Source of the DNA: Patescibacteria group bacterium
Lineage (GTDB): Bacteria; Patescibacteriota; Minisyncoccia; Minisyncoccales; JAHCRE01
Reading direction: 5' to 3'
Assembly (NCBI GenBank): GCA_020148055.1
Contig: JAHCRF010000004.1
Coordinates: 1 to 49,596 of the forward strand
DNA: 49,596 nucleotides
Below are positions 31,992 to 39,996 of the stretch, one piece after another. Under the pieces are notes generated by a model that ran no database searches, was not told the DNA's origin, and saw nothing but the letters and a program-made list of their open reading frames with translations. Both the position numbers and the translations under genes were made by a program. How positions within the stretch are numbered: the stretch's first letter is position 1; each line of letters begins with the position of its first letter.

Positions 31992-32037
31992 AAATCAAGT
32001 GCTTGATCGGGATAGCTCCCCGAACACTAAATTCTAG

Positions 32038-32160
32038 GCGAAATCTCATCAGTTTCGCTTTTTTGTTGACTTTTTCAGAAAATCGGCTTGAAAAAGCCGA
32101 TTTTTATGCCAAAAAGCCCGTCGCTGGGCTGTTTTTTTTCGCCAGGAAGGCGATTTTTTG
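32038..32160 (+). terminator. Array of four tandem terminator-like hairpins
   Basis: Four stems each followed by T tracts: GCGAAA/TTTCGC (32038-32064), AAAATCGGCT/AGCCGATTTT (32079-32105), AGCCC/GGGCT with T8 (32115-32139), and CGCC/GGCG with T6 (32140-32159). They fill the gap 31992-32188 upstream of the DUF6485 gene. The last is part of a terminator-promoter cassette repeated at 25896-25926. Confidence 0.75.
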
Positions 32161-32169
32161 GTAGAATAA
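32139..32169 (+). repeat. Terminator-promoter cassette, copy 2
   Basis: Hairpin, T6 tract and GGTAGAATAA; 29 of 31 bases match the - strand cassette at 25896-25926. The TAGAAT part (32162-32167) would serve as the -10 box for the DUF6485 gene. Confidence 0.65.
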
Positions 32170-32188
32170 GTTGATAAAATAAAATCTT

Positions 32189-32380
32189 ATGGAATGTAGA
32201 CAAAAAGAAAATTTAAAAACTTGCCCTTGTACTTATCCTGGATGTCCCAGGAAAGGAATTTGTTGTGAGTGTATAAAGCATCATTGGGAAAAGAGAGAGC
32301 TTCCTGCCTGTTTTTTTTCAAAAGAAGCAGAAAAAACTTTTGACCGCTCAATTGAAAACTTCATTAAAGATCAAAAGTAA
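32189..32380 (+). CDS. DUF6485 Cys-rich protein
   Basis: A 63-aa protein with eight cysteines, including CPCTYPGCPRKGICCECI and PACFF, then an AEKTFDRSIENF tail. The pattern matches DUF6485, a tiny Cys-rich family in anaerobes and CPR with no known function. It probably binds zinc or an Fe-S cluster. Confidence 0.82.
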   Translation: MECRQKENLKTCPCTYPGCPRKGICCECIKHHWEKRELPACFFSKEAEKTFDRSIENFIKDQK

Positions 32381-32440
32381 CCAACCCTGAAGTAATCGCC
32401 CAAGACCCACTCTTTTTTTGGAATAGAATAATTAAAATCT

Positions 32441-33082
32441 ATGTTTCCTCTTTATGACGAATCAGCTAAATCTTTAAAACCTCCTTATCTGACAATTCTT
32501 TTGATTTTCATTAATGTCTTGATATTCGGATTTACTTTTTTTAGTGGAAATTTTGAGGAGATAGTTTTAGAGTATGGAACAATCCCAAATCAAATTTTAA
32601 AGGGGGGAGGTCTTTTAACTTTGTTAACATCAACATTTTTGCATGCTGGCTTTTTGCATTTGATAGGAAACATGTGGTTTCTCTGGCTTTTCGGAGATAA
32701 CTTAGAACATAGCTTGGGAAAGATAAGATTTATTATTTTCTATCTTCTGGTTGGAATTATAGCTAGCATTATCAATGTCTATATGGCCCCTTTTGAACAT
32801 ATGGACATCCCAACCATTGGAGCTTCAGGAGCAATATCGGGACTATTAGGAGGATATGTAATTCTTTTTCCAAGAAATAAAATCCGAGCTTTTATGATGA
32901 TTTATTTCAGGCCAATTCTTTTTTATGTCCCGGCCTATATTTATGTGGGGGTCTGGTTTTTATATCAGTTATTGTATGCTGGTACGCCCACTTCTGTTGC
33001 CTACATGGCCCACATAGGAGGATTTATTGGAGGGATGATTCTTATTTTATTGTTAAGAAAGAAGAAAATCAGAAAAGATTAA
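32441..33082 (+). CDS. Rhomboid intramembrane serine protease
   Basis: A 213-aa six-helix protease. The catalytic Ser129 lies in GASGAISGLLG and His191 in AHIGGFIGG, with the oxyanion HLIGNMWFL region in helix 2. The N-terminal FPLYDE is typical of this group. A TAGAAT box ends 11 nt before the ATG, so any leader is only a few bases. Confidence 0.94.
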   Translation: MFPLYDESAKSLKPPYLTILLIFINVLIFGFTFFSGNFEEIVLEYGTIPNQILKGGGLLTLLTSTFLHAGFLHLIGNMWFLWLFGDNLEHSLGKIRFIIFYLLVGIIASIINVYMAPFEHMDIPTIGASGAISGLLGGYVILFPRNKIRAFMMIYFRPILFYVPAYIYVGVWFLYQLLYAGTPTSVAYMAHIGGFIGGMILILLLRKKKIRKD

Positions 33083-33161
33083 TTAGGTGGGTTGCAAGAA
33101 GTTCTAGTGGTGAAATTAAAAGTGGCGATTTTTTGTTATAATTAAAATATAAAATGGTATT

Positions 33162-33374
33162 ATGGAACTACAATTATATGGTTTAATCCTTGATTTCTTT
33201 GGAACAGTATTGCTATTGTTATTTTTAGATCCTTTAGCGGTGGAAAAGGAAATCCATAACGAGAAAGGAATCTCAGAAAAGAAGATTATTAGAAAATACT
33301 TGATGAAAAGATATTTTGCCTTAATTATTATTATTTTCGGTTTTATTATTCAAATCATATCCCTATTGTTTTAG
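33162..33374 (+). CDS. Small two-helix membrane protein
   Basis: A 70-aa protein with two hydrophobic helices (about 4-26 and 50-69) and a charged middle (EKEIHNEKGISEKKII). No family recognised. A TATAAT box at 33137-33142 supports transcription. Confidence 0.55.
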   Translation: MELQLYGLILDFFGTVLLLLFLDPLAVEKEIHNEKGISEKKIIRKYLMKRYFALIIIIFGFIIQIISLLF

Positions 33375-33384
33375 CAATAAAAAA

Positions 33385-33711
33385 ATGATTAATTTTGAGG
33401 AATTTAAAAAAATTGATTTGAGAGTAGCGAAAGTCATTACAGCGGAAAAGGTAGAAGGGGCCGAGAAGCTTCTAAAGTTGCAGATAGATTTGGGCGATGA
33501 AAAAAGACAAATTGTTGCTGGAATTGCCCAGTTTTATCAGCCAGAAGATTTAATCGGAAGAGAAATAATTGTGGTTGTAAATTTAGAGCCGAAAGTTGTC
33601 TTTGGTTTAGAAAGTCAAGGAATGCTTCTGGCAGCAGAAGACAAAAACCAAAAAGAACCAGTGCTTTTGATTCCTGATAAAGAAGTTCCACCTGGCACTA
33701 AAATTTGCTAA
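33385..33711 (+). CDS. tRNA-binding domain protein (MetRS C-terminal/Trbp111-like)
   Basis: A 108-aa OB-fold protein matching the EMAPII/MetG C-terminal domain: DLRVAKVITAEKVEGAEKLLKL, ...RQIVAGIAQFY and the SQGMLLAAED motif. Freestanding forms bind tRNA non-specifically and can assist methionyl-tRNA synthetase. No metG is in the window. Confidence 0.92.
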   Translation: MINFEEFKKIDLRVAKVITAEKVEGAEKLLKLQIDLGDEKRQIVAGIAQFYQPEDLIGREIIVVVNLEPKVVFGLESQGMLLAAEDKNQKEPVLLIPDKEVPPGTKIC

Positions 33712-33720
33712 AAACAGTTA

Positions 33721-33774
33721 AGCCCGAGTTAGAAAAGGTCGAACCCTTGCACCAAGGCAAAGCTCGGTGCGGCT
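33721..33774. repeat. GC-rich palindromic element
   Basis: Outer AGCC/GGCT and CCGAG/CTCGG arms enclose CCTTG-CAC-CAAGG (33745-33757). It lies directly after the tRNA-binding protein stop and has no U tract, so it is not a normal terminator. Confidence 0.5.
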
Positions 33775-33813
33775 AAGGAATCTATTAGGAAACTTTAAAA
33801 TTAATAAACTAAA

Positions 33814-34141
33814 ATGTATATTCAAATTTTGATTGCAGGTTTCGGAGGAGGGGTTATTAGAGGATTGGTTGGTTTCATTAAACATCAATATTCTTACAAA
33901 AATGTTGGTTTTCGTCTGCCTTATTTTTTTTAATATGATGTTTTTTTCTGGTATCATTGGACTTTTGGCTGCTGTCGCCACAAAAGAATTAGGAATTACT
34001 TTTTTGGGAGTAAATTATATTTCACCAGCCCTGGCTCTTATTATCGGATATGCCGGTGGAGATTTTATTGAGAATATTTATAAGACAATAGTTAAGAAAC
34101 CTTCCCTTTATTCTCTACCAGAGGATTTAAAGAAAAAATAA
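33814..34141 (+). pseudogene. Membrane protein gene with a frameshift at a T8 run
   Basis: One frame from ATG 33814 gives MYIQILIAGFGGG...VGFIKHQYSYKNVGFRLPYFF and stops at 33933. The next frame continues smoothly with NMMFFSGIIGLLAAVATKEL and ends at 34141 (GYAGGDFIENIYKT). Removing one T from the run 33924-33931 joins them into a protein of about 107 aa with three hydrophobic segments. It is either a real frameshift, a slippery polymerase or ribosome site, or a sequencing error. The alternative TTG-start reading of the second frame lacks the natural N-terminus. Family not recognised. Confidence 0.7.
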
Positions 34142-34185
34142 AAGGCGATAATAAAAATTGGTAAAATATTTTGATTGATAAATTA

Positions 34186-34656
34186 ATGGAAAAAAATTTA
34201 AAAAGATCTAAAAAAGTCGTTATTGGGGGAACTTTTGATATATTACACGATGGACATAAAGCTCTATTGAGGAGAGCTTTTGGATTAGGCGAGGTAGCTA
34301 TTGGCTTAACTTCCGATATTATGGCTAAAGAAATCAAAAAGAGAAAAATCGAAGATTTTGAACAAAGAAAAAAAGAGTTAGAAGATTTTATCACCAAAGA
34401 ATTTAAAACTAAGCCAGAAATCGTAAAAATTGAGGATAAATTCGGCTTTACTTTAGCAAAAGATTTCGATTATATTGTTGTTTCTCCGGAAACCTATGAG
34501 ACAGCCCAACTTATCAATGTTGAGCGCCAAAAAAGAAAGAGAAAGCCAATAAACATTGTTAAAATAAAGTTTGTTTTGGCTGAAGATGAAAAACCGATTT
34601 CAGCTAAGAGAATATCAAGAGGAGAAATAGATAGAAAAGGAAGGCTGTTAAGATAG
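34186..34656 (+). CDS. coaD: Archaeal-type phosphopantetheine adenylyltransferase
   Basis: Penultimate step of CoA synthesis. The nucleotidyltransferase motif GGTFDILHDGH and the C-terminal PISAKRISRGEID match the archaeal/eukaryotic PPAT group (COG1019), not bacterial CoaD. The ATG at 34186 gives 156 aa; a TTG at 34171 is possible. A TAAAAT box lies at 34162. No other CoA gene is near. Confidence 0.88.
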   Translation: MEKNLKRSKKVVIGGTFDILHDGHKALLRRAFGLGEVAIGLTSDIMAKEIKKRKIEDFEQRKKELEDFITKEFKTKPEIVKIEDKFGFTLAKDFDYIVVSPETYETAQLINVERQKRKRKPINIVKIKFVLAEDEKPISAKRISRGEIDRKGRLLR

Positions 34657-34757
34657 CTATTTAAAAATTTCTTATTTCACCAATTTTGGGAGGGGTTTAG
34701 AGCCTTCTTTTATTTAGAATAAAAAGGGTATAATGAAAATATCCTAAAAAGAAATTT

Positions 34758-36005
34758 ATGAAATTTATAGCCGATTTTCATATCCATAGCAAATACTCTC
34801 GGGCAACCAGTAGAAACACAGATTTAGAAAATTTAGATAAATGGGCAAAGATTAAAGGAATTAAAGTCTTGGGCACAGGAGATTTTACTCATCCCGAGTG
34901 GTTTAAAAATTTAAAAGAGAAACTAACACCTGCTGAACCAGGTTTATACAAATTAAGAGGTAGCGATTCCGAGATCCGTTTTATTTTAACTAGTGAAATT
35001 AGTTGTATTTACTCCAAAGGTGGTAGAGTTCGAAAAATTCATATTGTTGTTCTTGCTCCCTCTCTAGAAATCGTTGAAAAGATTAATGTTCATTTGAGCT
35101 GGATTGGAAATCTAAAAGCTGACGGAAGACCAATTTTGGGATTAGATGCTAAAGAGTTAGTAAAAATTATTTTGGGAATTTCCAAGGATTGCTTAATTGT
35201 TCCCGCCCATATCTGGACTCCCTGGTTCAGTCTCTTCGGTTCAAAATCTGGTTTTGATTCTATTGAAGAATGCTTTGAAGATCATTCAAAATATATTTTT
35301 GCATTAGAAACCGGACTATCTTCAGATCCGCCGATGAACTGGAGACTATCTGCTCTGGACAGAATTACTTTGATAAGTAATTCAGATGCACATAGCCCTC
35401 AAAAAATAGGCCGGGAGGCTAATGTTTTTGATACAGAATTAAGTTACCCGGCAATCATTGAAGCGATAAAGTCAAAAAATCCTCAAAAACTTCTTTATAC
35501 TATTGAATTTTTCCCTCAGGAAGGTAAATATCATCATGATGGTCACCGGGATTGTGAAATTAATTTATCTCCCCAAGAATCAAAAAAATACAACAACATT
35601 TGTCCTGTTTGTGGAAGACCTCTAACTATTGGAGTTTTAAATAGAGTAGGAAAGTTAGCTGATAGGCCAGAGGGTTTCAAACCAGAAAAAGTAATTCCAT
35701 TTAAAAGTTTAGTTCCTTTGAATGAAATAATCGCTGAGAGTTTAGGAGTGAACACTGGGACAAAACAAGGAGAGATAGAGTATAAAAATCTAATAAAAAA
35801 TTTCGGTAATGAATTGAAAATTTTACTCGAAGTTCCTCGAAAAGATCTGGAAGCAGCTACCTTGCCAGAAATCGCTGAAGGAGTTATAAGGGTTAGAGAA
35901 GGAAAGGTTTATATTACACCAGGTTTTGATGGAGTTTTCGGAAAAATAAGAATTTTCTCTCGGGGAGAACAAAGGGTCTTGTCAAAACAAGGAACGCTTT
36001 TCTAA
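34758..36005 (+). CDS. Endonuclease Q (PHP-domain deaminated-base repair nuclease)
   Basis: A 415-aa protein often mislabelled as UvrD. The PHP nuclease domain starts DFHIHSKYS with metal-binding H8 and H10, then TGDFTHP, the PAHIWTPWFSLFG motif and SNSDAHSP. A zinc-finger segment with CEIN... and CPVCGRPL follows, and a helical C-terminal part holds ESLGVN and PGFDGVFGKI. Endonuclease Q nicks 5' of uracil, hypoxanthine and xanthine in DNA. It starts the run of genes leading into the dehydratase-activator module (7-nt gap). Confidence 0.88.
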   Translation: MKFIADFHIHSKYSRATSRNTDLENLDKWAKIKGIKVLGTGDFTHPEWFKNLKEKLTPAEPGLYKLRGSDSEIRFILTSEISCIYSKGGRVRKIHIVVLAPSLEIVEKINVHLSWIGNLKADGRPILGLDAKELVKIILGISKDCLIVPAHIWTPWFSLFGSKSGFDSIEECFEDHSKYIFALETGLSSDPPMNWRLSALDRITLISNSDAHSPQKIGREANVFDTELSYPAIIEAIKSKNPQKLLYTIEFFPQEGKYHHDGHRDCEINLSPQESKKYNNICPVCGRPLTIGVLNRVGKLADRPEGFKPEKVIPFKSLVPLNEIIAESLGVNTGTKQGEIEYKNLIKNFGNELKILLEVPRKDLEAATLPEIAEGVIRVREGKVYITPGFDGVFGKIRIFSRGEQRVLSKQGTLF

Positions 36006-36012
36006 ACTAAAT

Positions 36013-36939
36013 ATGACTATTGGTATTCCTAAAGCTTTATTTTACTGGAAAGAGCCTTTTTCAACCGGAGCTCACATAGGTCATTTTTGGGAGATTTTTT
36101 TTGAAAGTTTAGGAGTAGAGGTTATTTTATCTCCAGAAACTAATAAAGAGATTGTTGAAAGGGGAGTAAAGGTATCTGATCCTGAATTCTGCTTTGCGAC
36201 AAAAGTATTTTTAGGTCATATTTTATGGTTGGAAGGAAAAGTAGATTACATTTTTGTTCCAAGACTAAAAACAAATGAAGAAAAACTTGAATATTGTCCT
36301 AAATTTTTTGGCTTGCCAGATTTAGCAAAGATTCTGGTCAAAACTCCAATTTTAACTGAAACTTTTGATATGAGAGAGGGAAAAATTGAGACAAGTCTTG
36401 AAAAATTAGGAAAAAAGTTAGACAAAAACGCAATAAAAATAGAAAAGGCAATAAATAATGCTTTTTTAAAAGAAAAAGGGTCAAAAAAGAAACAAGAACA
36501 AGATTTTCTCAAAAAGATAAAATCTGACAAACAAAGGATCGTTTTAATCTCTCACCCCTACAATTTATATGACGATTATGTTAATGTCGGGATAAAAAAG
36601 AAATTAGAGAAATTAGGTGCTGAGGTAATTTTCATAGATGAAGTCCCAGTTAAGAGACAAGAGACAAGAGCCAGAAGCCAGAAATTAGATTATCCGGAAT
36701 TTCATTGGGAATTTGGTAAAGAGATAATGGAAAAAATTGAAGAGATTTTAAAGTATACCTTTTCTGGCGCTATCGAGATTTCCTCTTTTCTATGTGGTTG
36801 CGATGCGGTATTAAAAGAATTTGTAGAAAAAGCATTTAAAGGAAATAAAATCCCATTTTTATATTTAATAATTGATGAAAACACTGCCGACGCTGGTCTT
36901 CAAACAAGATTAGAAGCATTTATGGATACCATACAATAA
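36013..36939 (+). CDS. DUF2229/HgdB-like cluster-binding subunit A
   Basis: A 308-aa protein of the 2-hydroxyglutaryl-CoA dehydratase/DUF2229 superfamily (COG3580-like). It starts with IGIPKALFYW and ends with the family signature DENTADAGLQTRLEAF. Cysteines C60, C95, C261 and C263 are candidate cluster ligands. In Firmicutes this domain is part of very large activase-fused proteins; here it is a separate gene. Residues 214-226 come from a GAGACAA-type direct repeat and look inserted. It forms one operon with the next two genes. Confidence 0.83.
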   Translation: MTIGIPKALFYWKEPFSTGAHIGHFWEIFFESLGVEVILSPETNKEIVERGVKVSDPEFCFATKVFLGHILWLEGKVDYIFVPRLKTNEEKLEYCPKFFGLPDLAKILVKTPILTETFDMREGKIETSLEKLGKKLDKNAIKIEKAINNAFLKEKGSKKKQEQDFLKKIKSDKQRIVLISHPYNLYDDYVNVGIKKKLEKLGAEVIFIDEVPVKRQETRARSQKLDYPEFHWEFGKEIMEKIEEILKYTFSGAIEISSFLCGCDAVLKEFVEKAFKGNKIPFLYLIIDENTADAGLQTRLEAFMDTIQ

Positions 36940-36970
36940 AATTCTAAATTCTAAATTCTAAATAATATTT

Positions 36971-38050
36971 ATGAAAATAACTTTTCCTTATTGGGGGAAT
37001 TACACAATTGCTTTTAAAGCCCTATTCAAAAAATTAGGCTTGTCTATCGTTCCTCCAGAAAAAACTAATCCAAGAGCAATTGAAAATGGAGCTAAAATTT
37101 CTCCTGAAATGTATTGTCTCCCATTAAAAATAAATATTGGGAATTATTTATCAGCTATAAAAAGAGGGGCTGATACTATTTTTATGGTAACCAGCCTTGG
37201 GGGTTCCTGCCGCTTGAGATATTACGGGGCAATCCAAGAAAAGGTTTTATCAGACGCAGGTTACGATGTTAACTTTATTGTCTTTGATCAGACCCCAAAA
37301 GATATTTACAAAAAAATCAAAGAAGTTTCCGGAGCTTCTTTTTGGCAGATAATAAAGGCTGCTTGGTTTTTCTATGAGAAACTAAGATTAATTGAAAAAT
37401 TAGAAAAGAAGGCAAATTATCTCAGGCCAAGAGAAAGAATAAAAGGAGAAACTGATAAAATTCTAATGCAGGCCTTTTTAAATCTCGACAAGATAAATAC
37501 AAAAAAAGAATTGGCTGAATTTAAAGAGGGGATTAGCCAAAAAATCTCAGAAATTAAAATCGATAAAAATAAAGATGTCCCAAAAGTAGGCCTGATAGGA
37601 GAAATATTTACAGTATCTGATGGGGCAGTAAATTTTGGGATTGAGGAAAAATTAGGAAGAGAAGGGGTTGAAGTTCATCGAGAAATGGACATCACCTATC
37701 ATTTAAAAAAGAGGGTTTTCCCTTGGAAAGACTGGTGGATTCAAAAAAAGATAAATCATTATTTAGGTTCCACTGTAGGAGGACACGGCCGTGATGCAAT
37801 TTACGAAATGTTAGAATATGTTAAAAAGGATTTTGACGGGGTAATTCAATTACTACCCTTCGGCTGCATGCCGGAGACAACTGTTCGACCAATTTTGCAG
37901 AAAATTCATTTAAAAAGCGGCATTCCTTTTTTATCCTTATCTCTGGATGAACAAGTGGCTGAAGCGGGAATTAATACTAGAATTGAAGCTTTTGTTGATG
38001 TAGTAAAAAATTATTATCAAAAAAAATATGAAAAATTATCTGGGCATTGA
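36971..38050 (+). CDS. DUF2229/HgdB-like cluster-binding subunit B
   Basis: A 359-aa COG3581-like paralogue. ITFPYWGNYTIAFKAL start; possible cluster cysteines C49 (SPEMYCLP), C80 (LGGSCRLRYYGA) and C299 (LLPFGCMPETT); terminal signature DEQVAEAGINTRIEAFVD. With subunit A it would make the two-subunit substrate or cluster component. It overlaps the activator gene by 23 nt. The preceding spacer is a triple TTCTAAA repeat. Confidence 0.83.
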   Translation: MKITFPYWGNYTIAFKALFKKLGLSIVPPEKTNPRAIENGAKISPEMYCLPLKINIGNYLSAIKRGADTIFMVTSLGGSCRLRYYGAIQEKVLSDAGYDVNFIVFDQTPKDIYKKIKEVSGASFWQIIKAAWFFYEKLRLIEKLEKKANYLRPRERIKGETDKILMQAFLNLDKINTKKELAEFKEGISQKISEIKIDKNKDVPKVGLIGEIFTVSDGAVNFGIEEKLGREGVEVHREMDITYHLKKRVFPWKDWWIQKKINHYLGSTVGGHGRDAIYEMLEYVKKDFDGVIQLLPFGCMPETTVRPILQKIHLKSGIPFLSLSLDEQVAEAGINTRIEAFVDVVKNYYQKKYEKLSGH

Positions 38051-38981
38051 TGTAGGGTCACTCACTTGTAAATTTGTCTTAATCAATGAAAAAAATGAAA
38101 TAACTTTCTCCAGCTATTTTCGTACTGAAGGAAATCCAATTCAATCTGTTCAGAAAGGATTGAGAGAACTAAAGAGCCAAATTTCTAAAAATACTGAGAT
38201 TATGGGGGTAGGAACAACTGGATCGGCCAGATATTTATCTGGAGTAATCACTGGAGCAGATTTAATAAAAAATGAAATCACAGCCCATGCTAAAGGGACT
38301 ACTTTCTTTATTCCCGATGTTAGAACAATAATAGAGATTGGAGGTCAAGATTCAAAAATCATAATCTTAGAAAATGGAGTAGCAGTCGATTTTGCCATGA
38401 ACTTATTGTGTGCAGCCGGAACAGGTTCCTTCCTTGATGCTCAGGCTTTTAGAATGGATATTCCAATAGAGAGATTCGGGGAGCTTGCCTTAAAATCAGA
38501 AAACCCAACAACGATTAGTAGTCGTTGTACAATTTTTGCTGAGTCGGACATGATTCATAAACAACAAGTTGGTCACAAGACTGAAGATATTGTAGCTGGC
38601 TTGTGTGAAGGCCTTGCTCGAAATTTCCTATCAAATGTTGCCAAAGGAAAAGATATAAAACCACCAATTGTTTTTCTGGGCGGAGTCTCTGAAAATGTAG
38701 GAATGAGGAAAGCATTTAAAGGTGCCTTAAATCAAAAAATTATTGTTCCACAATACAACACCGTAATGGGAGCATTTGGAGTAGCTCTTTTAGTTAAAAA
38801 ATTGGGTCTTCCAAAAAGTAAATTTTTTGGTTTTGAAATCTCTGATAAAGATATTAGATGTACTTCTTTTATATGTAAGGGTTGTCCGAATCAGTGTGAG
38901 GTGATTGAAGCCAGAATTGATGGAAAGGTAATTGCTCGCTGGGGAGACCGCTGCGGAAAATGGTCAAACCTCAATCCTTAA
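38028..38981 (+). CDS. BcrAD/BadFG/HgdC-type ATP-dependent activator (archerase)
   Basis: A 317-aa ASKHA-fold ATPase: GIDVGSLTCKF phosphate loop, EIGGQDSK, and the two cysteines that hold the dimer-bridging [4Fe-4S] cluster, C128 in CAAGTGSF and C167 in SSRCTIFAESD. Such activators inject one low-potential electron into dehydratases or double-cubane reductases at the cost of two ATP. A Cys-rich C-terminal tail (SFICKGCPNQCEV ... DRCGKW) matches the form fused to DUF2229 in other bacteria. Confidence 0.9.
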   Translation: MKNYLGIDVGSLTCKFVLINEKNEITFSSYFRTEGNPIQSVQKGLRELKSQISKNTEIMGVGTTGSARYLSGVITGADLIKNEITAHAKGTTFFIPDVRTIIEIGGQDSKIIILENGVAVDFAMNLLCAAGTGSFLDAQAFRMDIPIERFGELALKSENPTTISSRCTIFAESDMIHKQQVGHKTEDIVAGLCEGLARNFLSNVAKGKDIKPPIVFLGGVSENVGMRKAFKGALNQKIIVPQYNTVMGAFGVALLVKKLGLPKSKFFGFEISDKDIRCTSFICKGCPNQCEVIEARIDGKVIARWGDRCGKWSNLNP

Positions 38982-38999
38982 TAATTTTTAAAAATAAGA

Positions 39000-39533
39000 A
39001 TGATAAGTTTCTTAGATATGTCTCTTTTAAAAATAATTAAAGAAAGAAGAAGCATTAGAAAATTTCAGCCAAAACCTATTCCAGAAGAAATTATTAATAA
39101 ATTAATTGAAGCTTTAATTTGGGCTCCTTCTGCTGGAAATTTACAGTCAAGGAAGTTTTATTTTGTTTTTGATGACGAGATAAAAGAAAAATTAGCTGTT
39201 GCAGCTTTTGGTCAAAGCTCTATTGCTCAAGCTCCTTTGGTTGTTATTGGTTGTGCAGATGATAAAATTAGCCAGCGATACGGAGAAAAAGGAAGAAAAC
39301 TTCATTCAATCTGTGATGTCTCAGCTTCTATCCAAAATATGATGCTTCTTATCCATGAACAAGGTCTTGGCAGCGTCTGGATCGGTGGCTTTGACAAAAG
39401 AGAGATAGTTAAAATTTTAAATTTACCAGAAAATTTACATCCTATCGCCATTGTTCCTGTTGGCTATCCGGCCGAGAAACCTTTGGCTCCACCAAGAGTT
39501 TCAAAAGACGAAGGAATTAAATTTTTAAAATGA
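39000..39533 (+). CDS. Nitroreductase-family flavoprotein
   Basis: A 177-aa FMN-dependent oxidoreductase: KERRSIRKFQPKPIP start, APSAGNLQSRKF FMN loop, QNMMLLIHEQGLGSVWIGGF and VPVGYPAEKP. It matches a compact group common in anaerobes. ATG at 39018 is an alternative start. It follows the activator by 18 nt and overlaps the Mth938 gene by 4 nt, so it may supply or use the same electrons. Confidence 0.9.
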   Translation: MISFLDMSLLKIIKERRSIRKFQPKPIPEEIINKLIEALIWAPSAGNLQSRKFYFVFDDEIKEKLAVAAFGQSSIAQAPLVVIGCADDKISQRYGEKGRKLHSICDVSASIQNMMLLIHEQGLGSVWIGGFDKREIVKILNLPENLHPIAIVPVGYPAEKPLAPPRVSKDEGIKFLK

Positions 39534-39892
39534 TAGAAGAATATCATTTTGGTTCAATCACAATTAATGGCAATACCTATAATTATGATGTTGAGGTTCG
39601 CTGGACAGATGAAGTTTTAAAGTGGTGGCGAAAAGAAAGCCATGTTATTGATGTTGAAGATATCCAGCGGGCAATAGAACAAAATCCTGAAGTAATCATT
39701 ATTGGAACGGGTGAATCAGGATTAGCAAAGGTTACTGAAGAGACTAAAAATTTTATAAAAGAAAAGGGGATTGAATTAATTATTGATAAAACCGAAGAGG
39801 CAGTAAAAACTTTTAATATAATTAAGGAAGGATCGATTGAGGAGGAGGGAAAACAGAAAAAAGTAATTGGCCTTTTTCATTTAACTTGTTAA
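39530..39892 (+). CDS. Mth938/DUF498 domain protein
   Basis: A 120-aa protein of the Mth938/NDUFAF3 family: FGSITINGNTYNYDVEVRW start, PEVIIIGTGESGLAKVTEE and the FNIIKEG tail. Bacterial functions are unknown. It is the last gene before a strong terminator. Confidence 0.88.
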   Translation: MIEEYHFGSITINGNTYNYDVEVRWTDEVLKWWRKESHVIDVEDIQRAIEQNPEVIIIGTGESGLAKVTEETKNFIKEKGIELIIDKTEEAVKTFNIIKEGSIEEEGKQKKVIGLFHLTC

Positions 39893-39916
39893 ATTGTGAA
39901 TTTAGAAAGGAGAACA

Positions 39917-39949
39917 GCCCACCCCCTCTGGGGTGGGCTTGATAATTTT
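39917..39949 (+). terminator. Strong terminator
   Basis: GCCCACCCC-CTCT-GGGGTGGGC stem (39917-39938) followed by a T-rich stretch. Ends the transcript through the dehydratase-like module, nitroreductase and Mth938 genes. Confidence 0.88.
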
Positions 39950-39996
39950 TCTTTGGCCATTTATAATTTAATAATTAATAATTAATTTTTAAAAAT

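Noticed and set aside
32038-32169. CRISPR-like or integron-like array
   Set aside because: The hairpins differ in sequence and have T tracts; there are no equal repeats, spacers or att sites.
33833-34141. Reading the 33.8-kb gene as starting at TTG 33833
   Set aside because: The ATG at 33814 in the other frame gives a far better N-terminus; a frameshift at the T8 run explains both halves.
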